NCBI GenBank assembly: GCA_947624065.1
Contig: CANQIO010000013.1
Coordinates: 1 to 36,897, forward strand
Length of the DNA stretch: 36,897 bases
Source of the DNA: an uncultured Oscillospiraceae bacterium
Lineage (GTDB): Bacteria > Bacillota > Clostridia > Oscillospirales > Oscillospiraceae
Direction of reading: 5' to 3'
Of this stretch, positions 15,318 through 23,555 are shown piece by piece. The notes beneath the pieces were generated by a model. It ran no database searches. It saw only the letters and a program-made list of their open reading frames with translations, and was not told the origin of the DNA. The translations under genes were made by a program, and so were the position numbers. Numbering within the stretch: position 1 is the stretch's first letter; each line of letters opens with the position of its first letter.

Positions 15318-16322
15318 TCAGCACCTGCTTTCCAGAAGTGCGTCGTAGATGGCCGCGGCGGCGGCCGCCTCCACGCAGGGGACCGCCCGCAGCACGATGC
15401 AGGGGTCATGGCGGCCCCGGACGGTGAGCTTCACGTCCTCATGGGTGGTCAGATTCACGCTGTCCTGCTCCATGGCGATGGAGGGGGTGGGCTTGAAGGC
15501 GGCCCGGAAGAGAATGGGCATGCCGCTGGTGATGCCGCCCAGGATGCCGCCGTGGTGGTTGGTCCTGGTGCGGACGATGCCGTATTCATCAAAATAGAAG
15601 GGGTCGTTGTTCTCGCTGCCCCGCATGCCGGCGGCGGCAAAGCCCGCGCCGAATTCCACGCCCTTCACGGCGGGGATGGCGAACACCGCCTGGGCGATGC
15701 GGTTCTCCATGCCGCCGAACATGGGCTCGCCCAGCCCCGGCAGCACGCCCTCGCAGACGCAGGCGATGACGCCGCCCACCGAGTCGCCGGCGGCCTTGGC
15801 GTCGGCCAGGAGCGCTTCCATGGCGGCGGGGTCCGTCTCGCCGCCGATGGACTCGATCCGGGCGCTGACGGTGACGCCTTCGGCCTCCAGCAGCTGCAGC
15901 GCCAGCCCTCCGGCGACGCACAGCGGCGCCGTGAGCCGGCCGGAGAACTGGCCGCCCCCGGCCACGTCCCGGTCCAGGCCGTATTTCACCGCCGCGGCGA
16001 AGTCCGCGTGGCCAGGCCGGGGCACATGCCGCAGGTCCTCATAGTCCTCGGAGCGGGTGTTGGTGTTGCGGATGATGGCGGTCACCGGCGCGCCGCAGGT
16101 GTGGCCGTCCACCAGGCCGGCGATGAATTCCGGAACGTCGGCCTCTTTGCGGGTGGTGGTGTATTTGCCGTTCCCCGGGGCCCGGCGGGCCAGAAAGGCG
16201 GCCAGCTTTTCCATGTCCGGGGCGAAGCCCGCGGGCAGCCCTTCGATGGTCACGCCGATGGCGGGGGCGTGGGACTGGCCAAAAATGGTGAAGCGATAGC
16301 GCTCCCCAAAGCGGTTGCTCAT
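15318..16322 (-). CDS. aroC: Chorismate synthase
   Basis: 334 residues, somewhat shorter than the typical 360-390. It removes phosphate from EPSP to give chorismate, using reduced FMN. MSNRFGERYRFTIFGQSHAPAIGVTIEGLPAGF is the family N terminus; RPGHADFAAAVKYG, GGGQFSGRLTAPLCVAGGLA, FGAGFAAAGMRGSENND and TRTNHHGGILGGITSGMPI are conserved FMN and substrate segments. SGRLTAPL in place of the SxRET motif of proteobacterial enzymes is usual in Clostridia. The ATG overlaps the aroA stop by four bases, with GGAGGAAGG 6 bases upstream. Confidence 0.96.
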   Translation of the reverse strand: MSNRFGERYRFTIFGQSHAPAIGVTIEGLPAGFAPDMEKLAAFLARRAPGNGKYTTTRKEADVPEFIAGLVDGHTCGAPVTAIIRNTNTRSEDYEDLRHVPRPGHADFAAAVKYGLDRDVAGGGQFSGRLTAPLCVAGGLALQLLEAEGVTVSARIESIGGETDPAAMEALLADAKAAGDSVGGVIACVCEGVLPGLGEPMFGGMENRIAQAVFAIPAVKGVEFGAGFAAAGMRGSENNDPFYFDEYGIVRTRTNHHGGILGGITSGMPILFRAAFKPTPSIAMEQDSVNLTTHEDVKLTVRGRHDPCIVLRAVPCVEAAAAAAIYDALLESRC

Positions 16323-17539
16323 AGTCCTTCCTCCAGTGTCACCCGGCCGCCCAGAGCGGCATAGTCGCTCCAGAAGGCAGGATAGGATTTGTTGACGGCC
16401 TGGGCCCCGTGCAGGATCACCGGCCCGTCCGAGGCCAGCGCCGCGATGGCGGCGCTCATGGCGATGCGGTGGTCGTTGGCGCTGTCCACCTCGCCCCCAG
16501 CCAGGCGCGGCTTTCCCGTGACCACCAGGCCCTCGGGCAGCTCCCGCGCGTCCCCGCCCAGGGCTCGGATGAGTCCGGCGGTGGTGGCGAGACGGTCGCT
16601 CTCCTTGATGCGCAGCCGGCCGGCGTTCTCAAAGCGGGTGACGCCCGGCGTCACCGCCGCCAGCACACTCAGCACCGGCACCAGGTCCGGCACGTCCTGA
16701 CAGTCGACGACCGCGTCCCCCGCGGCGATGCGTCCGGCCAGGTCCGCCGCCGCCCGGTCCCCCTGGGGGGAGTCCGGGTCCAGGCCCGTGACGGTCAGGG
16801 TGTGGCCGCAGATGTGGTCCGCCGCCACCCAGAAGGCGGCGTTGGACCAGTCGCCCTCCACCTCCGCCCGGCCGGGGGAGCGATACCGCCCGGCGGGGAC
16901 GGCAAAGACGCCCTCCGCGAACGGGCAGGCAACGGAAAACTTCTCCAGGGCCCGGACGGTCATGGTGACGTAGGCGGCGGATTCCAGCTTCCCGGTGAGG
17001 GCGAGGGAGCTCTCTCCGTCCAGCAGGGGCAGCGCGAACAGCAGCCCGCTGATGAACTGGGAGGAGATGTTGGCGGCGATGGTATAATCGCCCGGCGACA
17101 GGGCCCCGGCCACGGCGATGGTGTCCGGCGCGGGACGGGTCAGGATGGCCCCGTGGGTTTCCAGCTCCTCCCACAGGGGGGACAGGGGCCGCTCCGGCAG
17201 CCGGCCATGCATTTTGATGGAAGCCCCGGCGCCCAGGGCGCACACCACCGGCAGCAGGAACCGGAGCGTGGAGCCGCTCTCCCCGCAGTCCAGCGCGGGA
17301 TGGGCGGGCACGGAGGCGATGGGCGTCACGGAAAAGACGCCGTTTTCATAGGCGATGTCCGCCCCCAGGGCACGCAGGCAGTCCGCCGTGGCCTCTATGT
17401 CCGCCGAGAGGGTGGGGCAGGCGATCTGGGTGGGCCGGTCCGCCAGGGCCGCGCAGATCAGCATCCGGTGGGCCTGGCTCTTGGAGGCGATGGCCGGGAT
17501 GGTCCCGGCGAGGGCGGAGGGGTAGATGGTGGCGATCAT
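16319..17539 (-). CDS. aroA: 3-phosphoshikimate 1-carboxyvinyltransferase (EPSP synthase)
   Basis: 406 residues. It joins PEP and shikimate 3-phosphate. SKSQAHRMLICAALA (substrate Lys/Ser and Arg), CGESGSTLRFLLPV (PEP/S3P loop), NISSQFISGLLFALPLL, GDWSNAAFWVAA, RIKESDRLATTA and VDSANDHRIAMSAAIAAL are the family motifs. The loop CGESGSTLR differs from the GNAGTAMR loop of glyphosate-sensitive class I enzymes, suggesting a different inhibitor response (inference). Starts one base after the aroB stop with only a weak ribosome site (GCGGGG), so translation may be coupled to aroB. Confidence 0.95.
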   Translation of the reverse strand: MIATIYPSALAGTIPAIASKSQAHRMLICAALADRPTQIACPTLSADIEATADCLRALGADIAYENGVFSVTPIASVPAHPALDCGESGSTLRFLLPVVCALGAGASIKMHGRLPERPLSPLWEELETHGAILTRPAPDTIAVAGALSPGDYTIAANISSQFISGLLFALPLLDGESSLALTGKLESAAYVTMTVRALEKFSVACPFAEGVFAVPAGRYRSPGRAEVEGDWSNAAFWVAADHICGHTLTVTGLDPDSPQGDRAAADLAGRIAAGDAVVDCQDVPDLVPVLSVLAAVTPGVTRFENAGRLRIKESDRLATTAGLIRALGGDARELPEGLVVTGKPRLAGGEVDSANDHRIAMSAAIAALASDGPVILHGAQAVNKSYPAFWSDYAALGGRVTLEEGL

Positions 17540-17540
17540 G

Positions 17541-18596
17541 TCACAGCCCCGCTTTCATAAAGTCACGCAGCTCGTCGGCGGCCAGGGGCAGACCTCTGCA
17601 GGCGCCGATCCGCTCCGGTACGATCAGATTCACCTTGGCCCCGGCGCGCTTTTTGTCCGACAGCATCCGGTCCATCAGGGCCTCGAAGGGGAGGACCGTA
17701 TGGATGGGCAGACCGAACTTTTCCAGGAGCGCGTCCACCCGCTCCGGCACCGACACGTCGCACAGCCCGTAAAGGGCGACGGCGCGGCATACGCTCGCCG
17801 TGCCGATGGCCACGGCCTGGCCGTGGGAGAGGGAAAACCCGCTCTCCGCCTCCACGGCGTGGCCCAGGGTGTGGCCCAGATTCAAAAGCGCCCGGCGGCC
17901 GGTGTCCCGCTCGTCCTCGGCCACGATGTCCCGCTTGTGGCCCACGCACCGGGCGATGACGCTCTCCCGGTCAAAGGCCGGGCCTTCCCGCTCCAGCAGG
18001 GCGAAAAGCTCCGGATCGAAGAGCACGGCGGTCTTGATGACCTCCGCGCAGCCGGAGAGAAAGTCGGCCCGGGGCAGGGTGGAGAGGGTGTCCGTGTCGC
18101 ACACCACGGCGCGGGGCTGCCAGAAAGCGCCCATCAGGTTCTTGCCCGCCGGCAGGTCCACGGCGGTCTTGCCGCCCACGGAGGAGTCCACCGCCGCCAG
18201 AAGGGTGGTGGGTAGCTGGATGTAGTCCACGCCCCGCATATACGTGGCGGCGGCCAGGCCCGTCAGGTCCCCCACCATGCCGCCCCCCAGGGCCAGGAAC
18301 GCGTCCGAGCGGGTGAAACGCTCCGAGGCGGCGAAATTGAGGATGTCCACCAGCTTCTCCGCCGTCTTGCTGGCCTCCCCATGGGGGAGGGTAAATGTGG
18401 AGAAGGGCAGAGCCCCGGCGGAAAGAGAGGACGTGGCCTTTTCGAGCCACAGCGGGCCCACCGCGTCGTCCGTCACCACCAGGCAGCGGCCGGCCCTGGG
18501 ACAGACGGCCTTCACCGTGTCTGCCAGCCCCGCCAGCAGGCCGGGGCCGATCCGCACGTCATAGGGCACGGACGCGGGCACATGGACGGCGTTCAT
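17541..18596 (-). CDS. aroB: 3-dehydroquinate synthase
   Basis: 351 residues from ATG 18596, which overlaps the tyrA stop by four bases and has an AAGGAGGAG site; the longer frame reaches into tyrA. It cyclises DAHP to 3-dehydroquinate using NAD and a divalent metal. GGGMVGDLTGLAAATYMRGVDYIQLPTTLLAAVDSSVGGKTAVD is the diagnostic NAD and substrate region, and CAEVIKTA, LNLGHTLGHAVE and SHGQAVAIG carry metal ligands (Glu and His). The C-terminal DKKRAGAKVNLIVPERIG is usual. Confidence 0.96.
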   Translation of the reverse strand: MNAVHVPASVPYDVRIGPGLLAGLADTVKAVCPRAGRCLVVTDDAVGPLWLEKATSSLSAGALPFSTFTLPHGEASKTAEKLVDILNFAASERFTRSDAFLALGGGMVGDLTGLAAATYMRGVDYIQLPTTLLAAVDSSVGGKTAVDLPAGKNLMGAFWQPRAVVCDTDTLSTLPRADFLSGCAEVIKTAVLFDPELFALLEREGPAFDRESVIARCVGHKRDIVAEDERDTGRRALLNLGHTLGHAVEAESGFSLSHGQAVAIGTASVCRAVALYGLCDVSVPERVDALLEKFGLPIHTVLPFEALMDRMLSDKKRAGAKVNLIVPERIGACRGLPLAADELRDFMKAGL

Positions 18597-19426
18597 CCGT
18601 CGATCTCCTCCTTCCGGCGCTTGCCCTCCTCCAGCAGGGCGCACAGGGCGTCATAGTCGTTGGCGGCGATGGCGTCCCGATAGGCGGTCAGGCTGCCGAT
18701 GAGGGCGTCCATCTCCGAGAGCATGTTGTCCCGGTTGTCCAGGATGAGCTCGCTCCACATGGGGGCGTTGAGCCAGGCCACACGGGTCAGGTCCTTGTAG
18801 CTGCCGGCGGAGAAGCCCTTGTGGTCCGCGGCGGCGGGGCTCTTGATGTAGGCGTTGGACACCACGTGGGCCATCTGGGAGGTGAAGGCGATCATCCGGT
18901 CGTGGTCGGCGGCGGTGGTGACGCTGATGCGGCCGAAGCCGGCGGGCTTCAAAAGGGCCTTGATCCGGGCCAGGAAGTCCGGATCGTCAAACACCGGCGG
19001 CACGATCACCATGGGGGCCCGGTCATAGAGGGTGGCCCGGGCGTATTTGAAGCCGGAGAACTGGGTGCCCGCCATGGGGTGGCCGCCCACGAAGGTGAAG
19101 CCGTGCTCCGCCGCCAGGGGGAAGGCGTACTGGCACACCTCCCGCTTCACTCCGTCACAGTCCATGACGATGCCGGTCTTGGAGAACCGGTCCGCGTTTT
19201 CCCGCAGATAGTCCATGGTGGCCTGGGGATAGAGGGAGATGAGCACCAGGTCGCACTCGCCCAGCCGGTCCGGCGTGAGCTCGGCGTCGATGGCCCCGTC
19301 CAGCAGCGCGAATTCCGTCACGGAGGGGGTGCGGTTCCAGCCCAGCACGGTCACGGAGCTGTCCCGCTTGTATGCCTTGGCCAGGGAGCCGCCGATGAGC
19401 CCCAGGCCCACGATGCCCACGATCAT
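18593..19426 (-). CDS. tyrA: Prephenate dehydrogenase
   Basis: 277 residues from ATG 19426 ([21 protein letters not shown], an NAD-binding Rossmann motif), overlapping the DAHP synthase stop by four bases. It makes 4-hydroxyphenylpyruvate, the tyrosine precursor, from prephenate. FVGGHPMAGTQFSGF contains the conserved catalytic His region, and DHDRMIAFTSQMAHVVSNA and GSYKDLTRVAWLNAPMWSEL are family helices. No C-terminal ACT domain is present, so feedback inhibition by Tyr through ACT is not expected. The fused mutase of enteric TyrA is absent; the separate mutase gene in this operon supplies that step. Confidence 0.94.
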   Translation of the reverse strand: MIVGIVGLGLIGGSLAKAYKRDSSVTVLGWNRTPSVTEFALLDGAIDAELTPDRLGECDLVLISLYPQATMDYLRENADRFSKTGIVMDCDGVKREVCQYAFPLAAEHGFTFVGGHPMAGTQFSGFKYARATLYDRAPMVIVPPVFDDPDFLARIKALLKPAGFGRISVTTAADHDRMIAFTSQMAHVVSNAYIKSPAAADHKGFSAGSYKDLTRVAWLNAPMWSELILDNRDNMLSEMDALIGSLTAYRDAIAANDYDALCALLEEGKRRKEEIDG

Positions 19427-20427
19427 GGCCGCACGACCTCCAGGATGCGCTTCATCTGGCCCATCAGCTCGGCGAACTGGGCCGGGGTCAGGCTCTGGGC
19501 CCCGTCGCACAGGGCGTGGGCCGGGTCGTTGTGCACCTCCACCATGATGCCGTCGGCGCCGGCGGCGGCCGCCGCCAGGGCCATGGAGGGCACCAGGTAG
19601 GAGTGGCCGGTGGCGTGGCTGGGGTCCACCACCACGGGCAGATGGCTCAGCTCGTGCAGCACCGGCACGCAGCTCAAATCCAGGGTGTTGCGGGTGTAGG
19701 TCTCATAGGTGCGGATGCCCCGCTCGCAGAGGATCACGTTCTCGTTGCCGCCGGCCATGATGTACTCGGCGCTCATGAGAAGCTCCTTCAGAGTGTTGGC
19801 CAGGCCCCGCTTGAGCAGGATGGTCTTGCCGGTGCGGCCCAGGCCCTTCAGCATCTCGAAGTTCTGCATGTTCCGGGCGCCCACCTGCAGCACGTCCACG
19901 TCCTCGAACAGGTCCAGATCCCGCAGATCCATGATCTCCGACACGATGGGCAGGCCCGTGGCCTTCTTGGCCTCGCTGAGCAGCTCCAGACCCGTGGCGT
20001 GCAGCCCCTGGAAGTCATAGGGACTGGTCCGGGGCTTGAAGGCGCCGCCCCGCAGGAGCTTCGCGCCGCTCTGCTTCACGGACTCGGCGATGCCGATGAT
20101 CTGGTCGTGGCTCTCCACGGAGCAGGGCCCGGCGATGACGGCAAAGTGGCCGCCGCCGATGGGCACACCGCCGGCGTCGATGACGGAGTCCTCCGGGTGG
20201 AACTTGCGGTTGCACTTCTTGAAGGGCTCGCTCACCCGCTTCACGGATTGGACGATCTCCAGACTCTCCAGCAGCTCCGTGTCGATGTGGGCGGTGTCGC
20301 CCACCAGGCCCAGGATGGTGTACTCGCTGCCTTGAGACACATGGACCTGGACGCCCTGGCTCTCCATCCAGTGGATCAGGTGGTCCCGCTGCTCTTCGGT
20401 GGTGTTGGGTTTCAAGACGGTTATCAT
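19423..20427 (-). CDS. aroF: 3-deoxy-7-phosphoheptulonate (DAHP) synthase, type I beta with N-terminal ferredoxin-like domain
   Basis: 334 residues. It condenses PEP and erythrose 4-phosphate in the committing step of aromatic biosynthesis. Residues 1-70 form an ACT/ferredoxin-like regulatory domain like that of the Thermotoga enzyme (feedback by Phe/Tyr by analogy); the TIM barrel follows with [79 protein letters not shown] and [10 protein letters not shown], which supply metal (Cys, His, Glu, Asp) and substrate ligands. AAAGGAG lies 8 bases upstream. It is the first full gene of the operon, directly behind the leader-peptide attenuator. Confidence 0.96.
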   Translation of the reverse strand: MITVLKPNTTEEQRDHLIHWMESQGVQVHVSQGSEYTILGLVGDTAHIDTELLESLEIVQSVKRVSEPFKKCNRKFHPEDSVIDAGGVPIGGGHFAVIAGPCSVESHDQIIGIAESVKQSGAKLLRGGAFKPRTSPYDFQGLHATGLELLSEAKKATGLPIVSEIMDLRDLDLFEDVDVLQVGARNMQNFEMLKGLGRTGKTILLKRGLANTLKELLMSAEYIMAGGNENVILCERGIRTYETYTRNTLDLSCVPVLHELSHLPVVVDPSHATGHSYLVPSMALAAAAAGADGIMVEVHNDPAHALCDGAQSLTPAQFAELMGQMKRILEVVRP

Positions 20428-20444
20428 GTGGGCTTCTCCTTTGC

Positions 20445-20478
20445 AAAAAAAGCTGTGCGGCTCTTGTGCCGCACAGCT
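20445..20478 (-). terminator. Attenuator terminator of the aromatic operon
   Basis: On the minus strand an 11-bp perfect stem (plus 20468-20478 with 20451-20461, loop of six) is followed by seven T, ending 18 bases before the aroF start codon. Being between promoter and first gene, it must be bypassed for operon expression. Confidence 0.93.
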
Positions 20479-20522
20479 CTGTGGTTACGTTTGTAAGCTC
20501 TTTTTCGCAGCACCGATCGCTA

Positions 20523-20579
20523 TTACTTTTCGGGAAAGTAATAGTAGGTAAAGTAGCTGGCGAAAAAGGTCCTGGTCAT
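20523..20579 (-). CDS. Aromatic leader peptide (attenuation control)
   Basis: An 18-codon frame, MTRTFFASYFTYYYFPEK, with AAAGGAG eight bases upstream, lies 24 bases after the -10 box and 45 bases before the terminator stem. Eight of 18 residues are Phe (4) or Tyr (4). This is the design of pheA/aroF-type leader peptides: ribosomes stall at Phe/Tyr codons when the charged tRNAs are scarce, letting an antiterminator form. The gene is too short for normal ORF calling. Both Phe and Tyr codons are present, so the operon should respond to shortage of either. The Trp codon is absent. Confidence 0.9.
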   Translation of the reverse strand: MTRTFFASYFTYYYFPEK

Positions 20580-20608
20580 GGGATGCGCTCCTTTAAAAAG
20601 CTAAAGGC

Positions 20609-20637
20609 ATTATAATACCGATCCTGCCGCTTGTCAA
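20609..20637 (-). promoter_or_regulatory. Sigma-A promoter of the aromatic operon
   Basis: On the minus strand TTGACA (plus 20632-20637) and TATAAT (plus 20609-20614) are both perfect and 17 bases apart. Transcription would start about 20602, giving a leader of about 175 bases before aroF. Confidence 0.93.
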
Positions 20638-20659
20638 CGGATTTCGCGCCGTTCGCCGC

Positions 20660-20697
20660 AAAAAACAGCCTGCCCGGAACAGAGCCCGGACAGGCTG
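20660..20697 (-). terminator. Intrinsic terminator of the FemAB-type gene
   Basis: On the minus strand a 12-bp stem with one T-G pair (plus 20686-20697 with 20666-20677, loop of eight) is followed by six T. It isolates the aromatic operon promoter 22 bases beyond. Confidence 0.9.
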
Positions 20698-20743
20698 CCA
20701 AAGGAAGGAGGACATGAATGCCGTCACAGTTCATGATATGCGC

Positions 20744-21865
20744 TCAGGGGCCGGTGTGTGCGCCCGCCCCGGCGGGGATGCCCCAGGAGCGGGGAAGGGG
20801 CTCCGCCGGCGGCGCCGGAGCGCGGTGCAGCCGGGTGGTGTAGCGGTCCCGGAGGGCCATATAGGCCCGCTCCGCCAGCCGGTACAGCCGGTAGACCACA
20901 GGGCGGTAGGGCGCGTAGACCTCCCCGACGAACGACACCAGCTCCCCGCCGAAGCGGCTCTTGAAGAGATAGAGCCCGTTGCCGGGATCGGCCCTCTCCA
21001 GGATGCCCCGCAGGTCGTAGACCTGGTCGCCCCTGGCCAGCGCGCCGCGGATCATCTCCCACTGCAGCAGGTAGCTGGCCATGGTGTCCCGCCGCCGGTC
21101 GGAGCTGGCGCCGAAGGCATACCAGGTCTTTCGCCCGTAGAACACCGGGATGGCGCCGGCGACGAGCTCGCCGCCGCAGTAGGCCAGCAGCAGGGCCATG
21201 TGCTCCGGGCCCAGCTGGTCCCACATCCGCTCCAGATAGCTCAGCGGCCGCACCAGAAAGCCGTCCCGGCGGCCGGTCTCGGCCAGCAGCGCGTGGAACG
21301 CCGGAAGGTCCCCCCGGGTCCCGATGCGGACCGTCACGCCCCGGCGCTGGGCCACGCGGATGCCATAGCGGGCCTTGCGGTGAAAGCCGGCCAGGACGTC
21401 CGCCTCGCTCTTGCCCCGCAGATCCAGCCGGAACACCTGCCGGGGCTGGATCAGGTCCCCGGTATCCCTGGGCTCCCGGACCCGGCAGCCCAGGCTCTCC
21501 ACGGCGGCGCGGAACGCCCCGTCGGAGGAGGGGATGTCCGGCTCCATGCGCAGGGCCATGGCGTTGTACTTCATGGCCAGCAGCTCCGCGCCCTCCAGCA
21601 GCTGGCGCAGGCTGTCCGCGTCGCCGGTGTCGCACACGGGCCCTCTGGGGCAGTACATCAGGTTCCCGAACAGGGGGATCTTTCGGATCAGCACGCTCAT
21701 GCCGCCCTTGATGTTCCCCTGGGCATCCTCCGCCAGGATGACCTCGTTTTTCCAATTCTCTTTCACGCGGGCCCACTCCGGGCTCTGCTGGAAATGGCAC
21801 CGCTCATGGCGGTCCAGAAATTCTGCATAAAGGCGCATCGAGGCGCCGTCGCTGACAAAACGCAT
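20744..21865 (-). CDS. FemAB-family aminoacyl/peptidyl transferase (FemX/MurM-like)
   Basis: 373 residues; the ATG has GGAGG eight bases upstream. FemAB proteins carry two GNAT-like domains and transfer amino acids from aminoacyl-tRNA to the lipid II stem peptide, building interpeptide bridges; others act on D-Ala-D-X or polysaccharide substrates. Seen here: HERCHFQQSPEWARVKENW (typical N-terminal FQxPEW motif), GGMSVLIRKIP, the central HRKARYGIRVAQRRGVTV, then LLLAYCGGELVAGAIPVFYGRKTWYAFGASS and LLQWEMIRGALARGDQVYDLRGI, and FKSRFGGELVSFVGEVYAPYRPV near the end. No coiled-coil arm is evident. The C-terminal 30 residues are Pro/Ala-rich. Substrate uncertain. It lies between terminators as a single gene. 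Confidence 0.87.
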   Translation of the reverse strand: MRFVSDGASMRLYAEFLDRHERCHFQQSPEWARVKENWKNEVILAEDAQGNIKGGMSVLIRKIPLFGNLMYCPRGPVCDTGDADSLRQLLEGAELLAMKYNAMALRMEPDIPSSDGAFRAAVESLGCRVREPRDTGDLIQPRQVFRLDLRGKSEADVLAGFHRKARYGIRVAQRRGVTVRIGTRGDLPAFHALLAETGRRDGFLVRPLSYLERMWDQLGPEHMALLLAYCGGELVAGAIPVFYGRKTWYAFGASSDRRRDTMASYLLQWEMIRGALARGDQVYDLRGILERADPGNGLYLFKSRFGGELVSFVGEVYAPYRPVVYRLYRLAERAYMALRDRYTTRLHRAPAPPAEPLPRSWGIPAGAGAHTGP

Positions 21866-22049
21866 CGGATCGACCTCCGTTTCTCCAGTCTGCCGGGCCA
21901 GTTCCCTCCCGACGAGGATACTTTACCGCTCCGCGGCATCGGTTTGGCATCAAGTTCTTTAAGAATTGTTTAATTTGTTGCTTTTTGTAACTGAGGCCAT
22001 GGTAAAAGGAAAATATGAACGGATCGTGAACGGGGATTTAGGCTTTTTT

Positions 22050-22083
22050 TAAAACGAAAAACGCCTCCCGAAGGAGGCGTTTT
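22050..22083 (-). terminator. Intrinsic terminator of the TauE/SafE-type gene
   Basis: On the minus strand an 8-bp stem (plus 22073-22080 with 22061-22068, loop of four), extended by A-T pairs on both sides, is followed by TTTTTCGTTTT. The AT-rich stretch 21940-22060 next to it presumably holds the promoter of the FemAB gene, but no clear pair of boxes was found. Confidence 0.85.
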
Positions 22084-22102
22084 GGAGGCGAGGGAGCGTC
22101 TT

Positions 22103-22866
22103 TCAGCCGGTCGTCATCTCCCAGATCACCCGCACGAAGCAGATGCCCAGCACCACGGCGATCAGGGGCTTGACGATCCGGGAGCCCCGCTGGGAAAAGC
22201 AGCGCACCCCCAGAGAGCACCCGGCGATGCCGAACAGGCCGGCGACGAGGCCCAGGGGGATGTTGCCCTGGCCGTTGAGAAGATAGGTGGTGAGGGCGGC
22301 GATGTTGGAGCAGAGGTTGATGACCTTGGTGGTGCCGGCGGCGTCGTTGAGGCTCAGGTGGGCCGCGCCGGTGAGCAGCAGAAGCATGAACGTGCCGGAG
22401 CCGGGACCGTAGAAGCCGTCGTAGGTGCCCATGCCCAGGGCGACGGCGGCGCAGATGAGGGCGGTCCGGGCGGGGGCAGGGCGTCCTTTTCGCTGGCGCC
22501 GATGGTCTTGGTGCGGAACACGTACAGCGCCGTCAGCGGCAGGATCACCAGCAGCAGCGGCTTGAACACCCGGTCGGACAGGTGCATGCCGATGTTGGCG
22601 CCGATGGCGGAGCCCACCAGCGCGCACAGCGCGCAGATCAGGCTCAGCTTCGGCCGGATATAGCCCCGCTTCCAGAACTTCCAGGTAGTGATGGTGGTGC
22701 CGATGGTAGAGCTGAGCTTGTTGGTGCCGATGCTCACATGGACGGGGAAGCCGGCGATAAGGTAGGCCGGCAGGGTGATGAGTCCGCCGCCGCCGGCGAT
22801 GGCGTCCACAAAGCCGCCCAAAAAGATCAGCGGACAGACGATGGCATATTGCATCCAGGTCGGCAT
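22103..22866 (-). pseudogene. TauE/SafE (TSUP) sulfite exporter-like permease with frameshift
   Basis: Two overlapping frames together encode one TSUP protein. The first (from 22866, AAGGAGG upstream) gives MPTWMQYAIVCPLIFLGGFVDAIAGGGGLITLPAYL...IGTNKLSSTIGT, the N-terminal half with the family GGGG motif; the second resumes at ARTALICAAVALGMGTYDGFYGPGSGTFMLLLL and runs to the stop at 22103, giving the C-terminal half. The switch falls in or near a run of five G on the plus strand (22472-22476). One missing base there would restore a 254-residue protein, the normal length. TSUP proteins export sulfite, sulfoacetate or related anions. It may be a real frameshift or a sequencing error in a homopolymer. 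Confidence 0.8.
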
Positions 22867-22884
22867 AGGCCCTCCTTGCCCCGG

Positions 22885-22913
22885 TTGACAGGGTCCGCGT
22901 TTTTCATTATAAT
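22885..22913 (+). promoter_or_regulatory. Perfect consensus promoter of the gamma-CA-like gene
   Basis: TTGACA (22885-22890) and TATAAT (22908-22913) are separated by 17 bases, 51 bases before the start codon. The divergent permease starts only 18 bases from the -35 box, so its own promoter must overlap this one. Confidence 0.92.
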
Positions 22914-22964
22914 TTCCCTATACTATACCCGCGGTGCGCGCAAAATGCAAGGAGAATATACGCT

Positions 22965-23474
22965 ATGATCATCACATATCAAGGCAAGACCCCCTCGGTG
23001 GACCCCACCGCGTTCATCGCGCCCAACGCCACGCTCATCGGCGACGTGACCATCGGGCCGGACGCCTCCGTCTGGTTCGGGGCGGTGCTCCGGGGGGACA
23101 ACGAGCCCATCGTGGTGGGCCGGGGCTCCAACGTCCAGGACAACGCCACCCTCCACTGCGATCCGGGCCACCCGCTGACCATCGGGGAGGACGTGACCAT
23201 CGGCCACAACGCGGTGGTCCACGGCTGCACCGTGGGCAACGGCGTGCTGGTGGGCATGGGCGCCGTCGTGCTGGACGAGGCGGTGCTGGGGGACTGGTCC
23301 ATCGTGGGGGCCGGGGCCGTGGTCACCGGCCGGACCCAGGTGGCGGCCTATTCGCTGATGCTGGGCACCCCCGCCAAGGCGGTAAAGACCGATCAGCTGG
23401 GCCAGAAGGAGACGAATCTGGCAAACGCCAGAGGATACGTGGCCCGGAAGAACGCCTATATGGCGGGGCAGTGA
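22965..23474 (+). CDS. Gamma-carbonic-anhydrase family protein (left-handed beta-helix hexapeptide repeats)
   Basis: 169 residues with AAGGAG eight bases upstream. Hexapeptide repeats (IGDVTIGPDASVWFGAVLRGD, IVVGRGSNVQDNATLH, LTIGEDVTIGHNAVVHGCTVGNGVLVGMGAVVLDEAVLGDWSIVGAGAVV) build a trimeric beta-helix. The metal-binding His residues of gamma-CA are in place: LHCD, IGHNAVVHGC. Relatives (YrdA, PaaY, CaiE) have carbonic anhydrase, thioesterase or unknown activity. Whether the enzyme is active cannot be told. It has its own consensus promoter and a terminator. Confidence 0.9.
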   Translation: MIITYQGKTPSVDPTAFIAPNATLIGDVTIGPDASVWFGAVLRGDNEPIVVGRGSNVQDNATLHCDPGHPLTIGEDVTIGHNAVVHGCTVGNGVLVGMGAVVLDEAVLGDWSIVGAGAVVTGRTQVAAYSLMLGTPAKAVKTDQLGQKETNLANARGYVARKNAYMAGQ

Positions 23475-23512
23475 GCGCCATTGGGAAAGCCGCCTGCCGC
23501 CTTTCCTACGCG

Positions 23513-23543
23513 AAAACCGCCTCCCGGCCGGGAGGCGGCTTTT
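23513..23543. terminator. Bidirectional intrinsic terminator
   Basis: A 9-bp stem (23517-23525 with 23530-23538, loop GGCC) with AAAA before and TTTT after, between the convergent gamma-CA-like gene and the antiporter gene. Confidence 0.9.
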
Positions 23544-23555
23544 GTCTGAGCTTTT

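Noticed and set aside
21950-21970. Short palindrome TTCTTTAAGAA in the AT-rich gap upstream of the FemAB gene
   Set aside because: Eleven bases in an AT-rich stretch are easily chance and no promoter boxes align with it.
22472-22476. Programmed -1 frameshift in the TauE/SafE gene
   Set aside because: The site is not a proper X-XXY-YYZ slippery heptamer on the coding strand and no stimulatory structure was evident; a one-base deletion or sequencing error explains it better.
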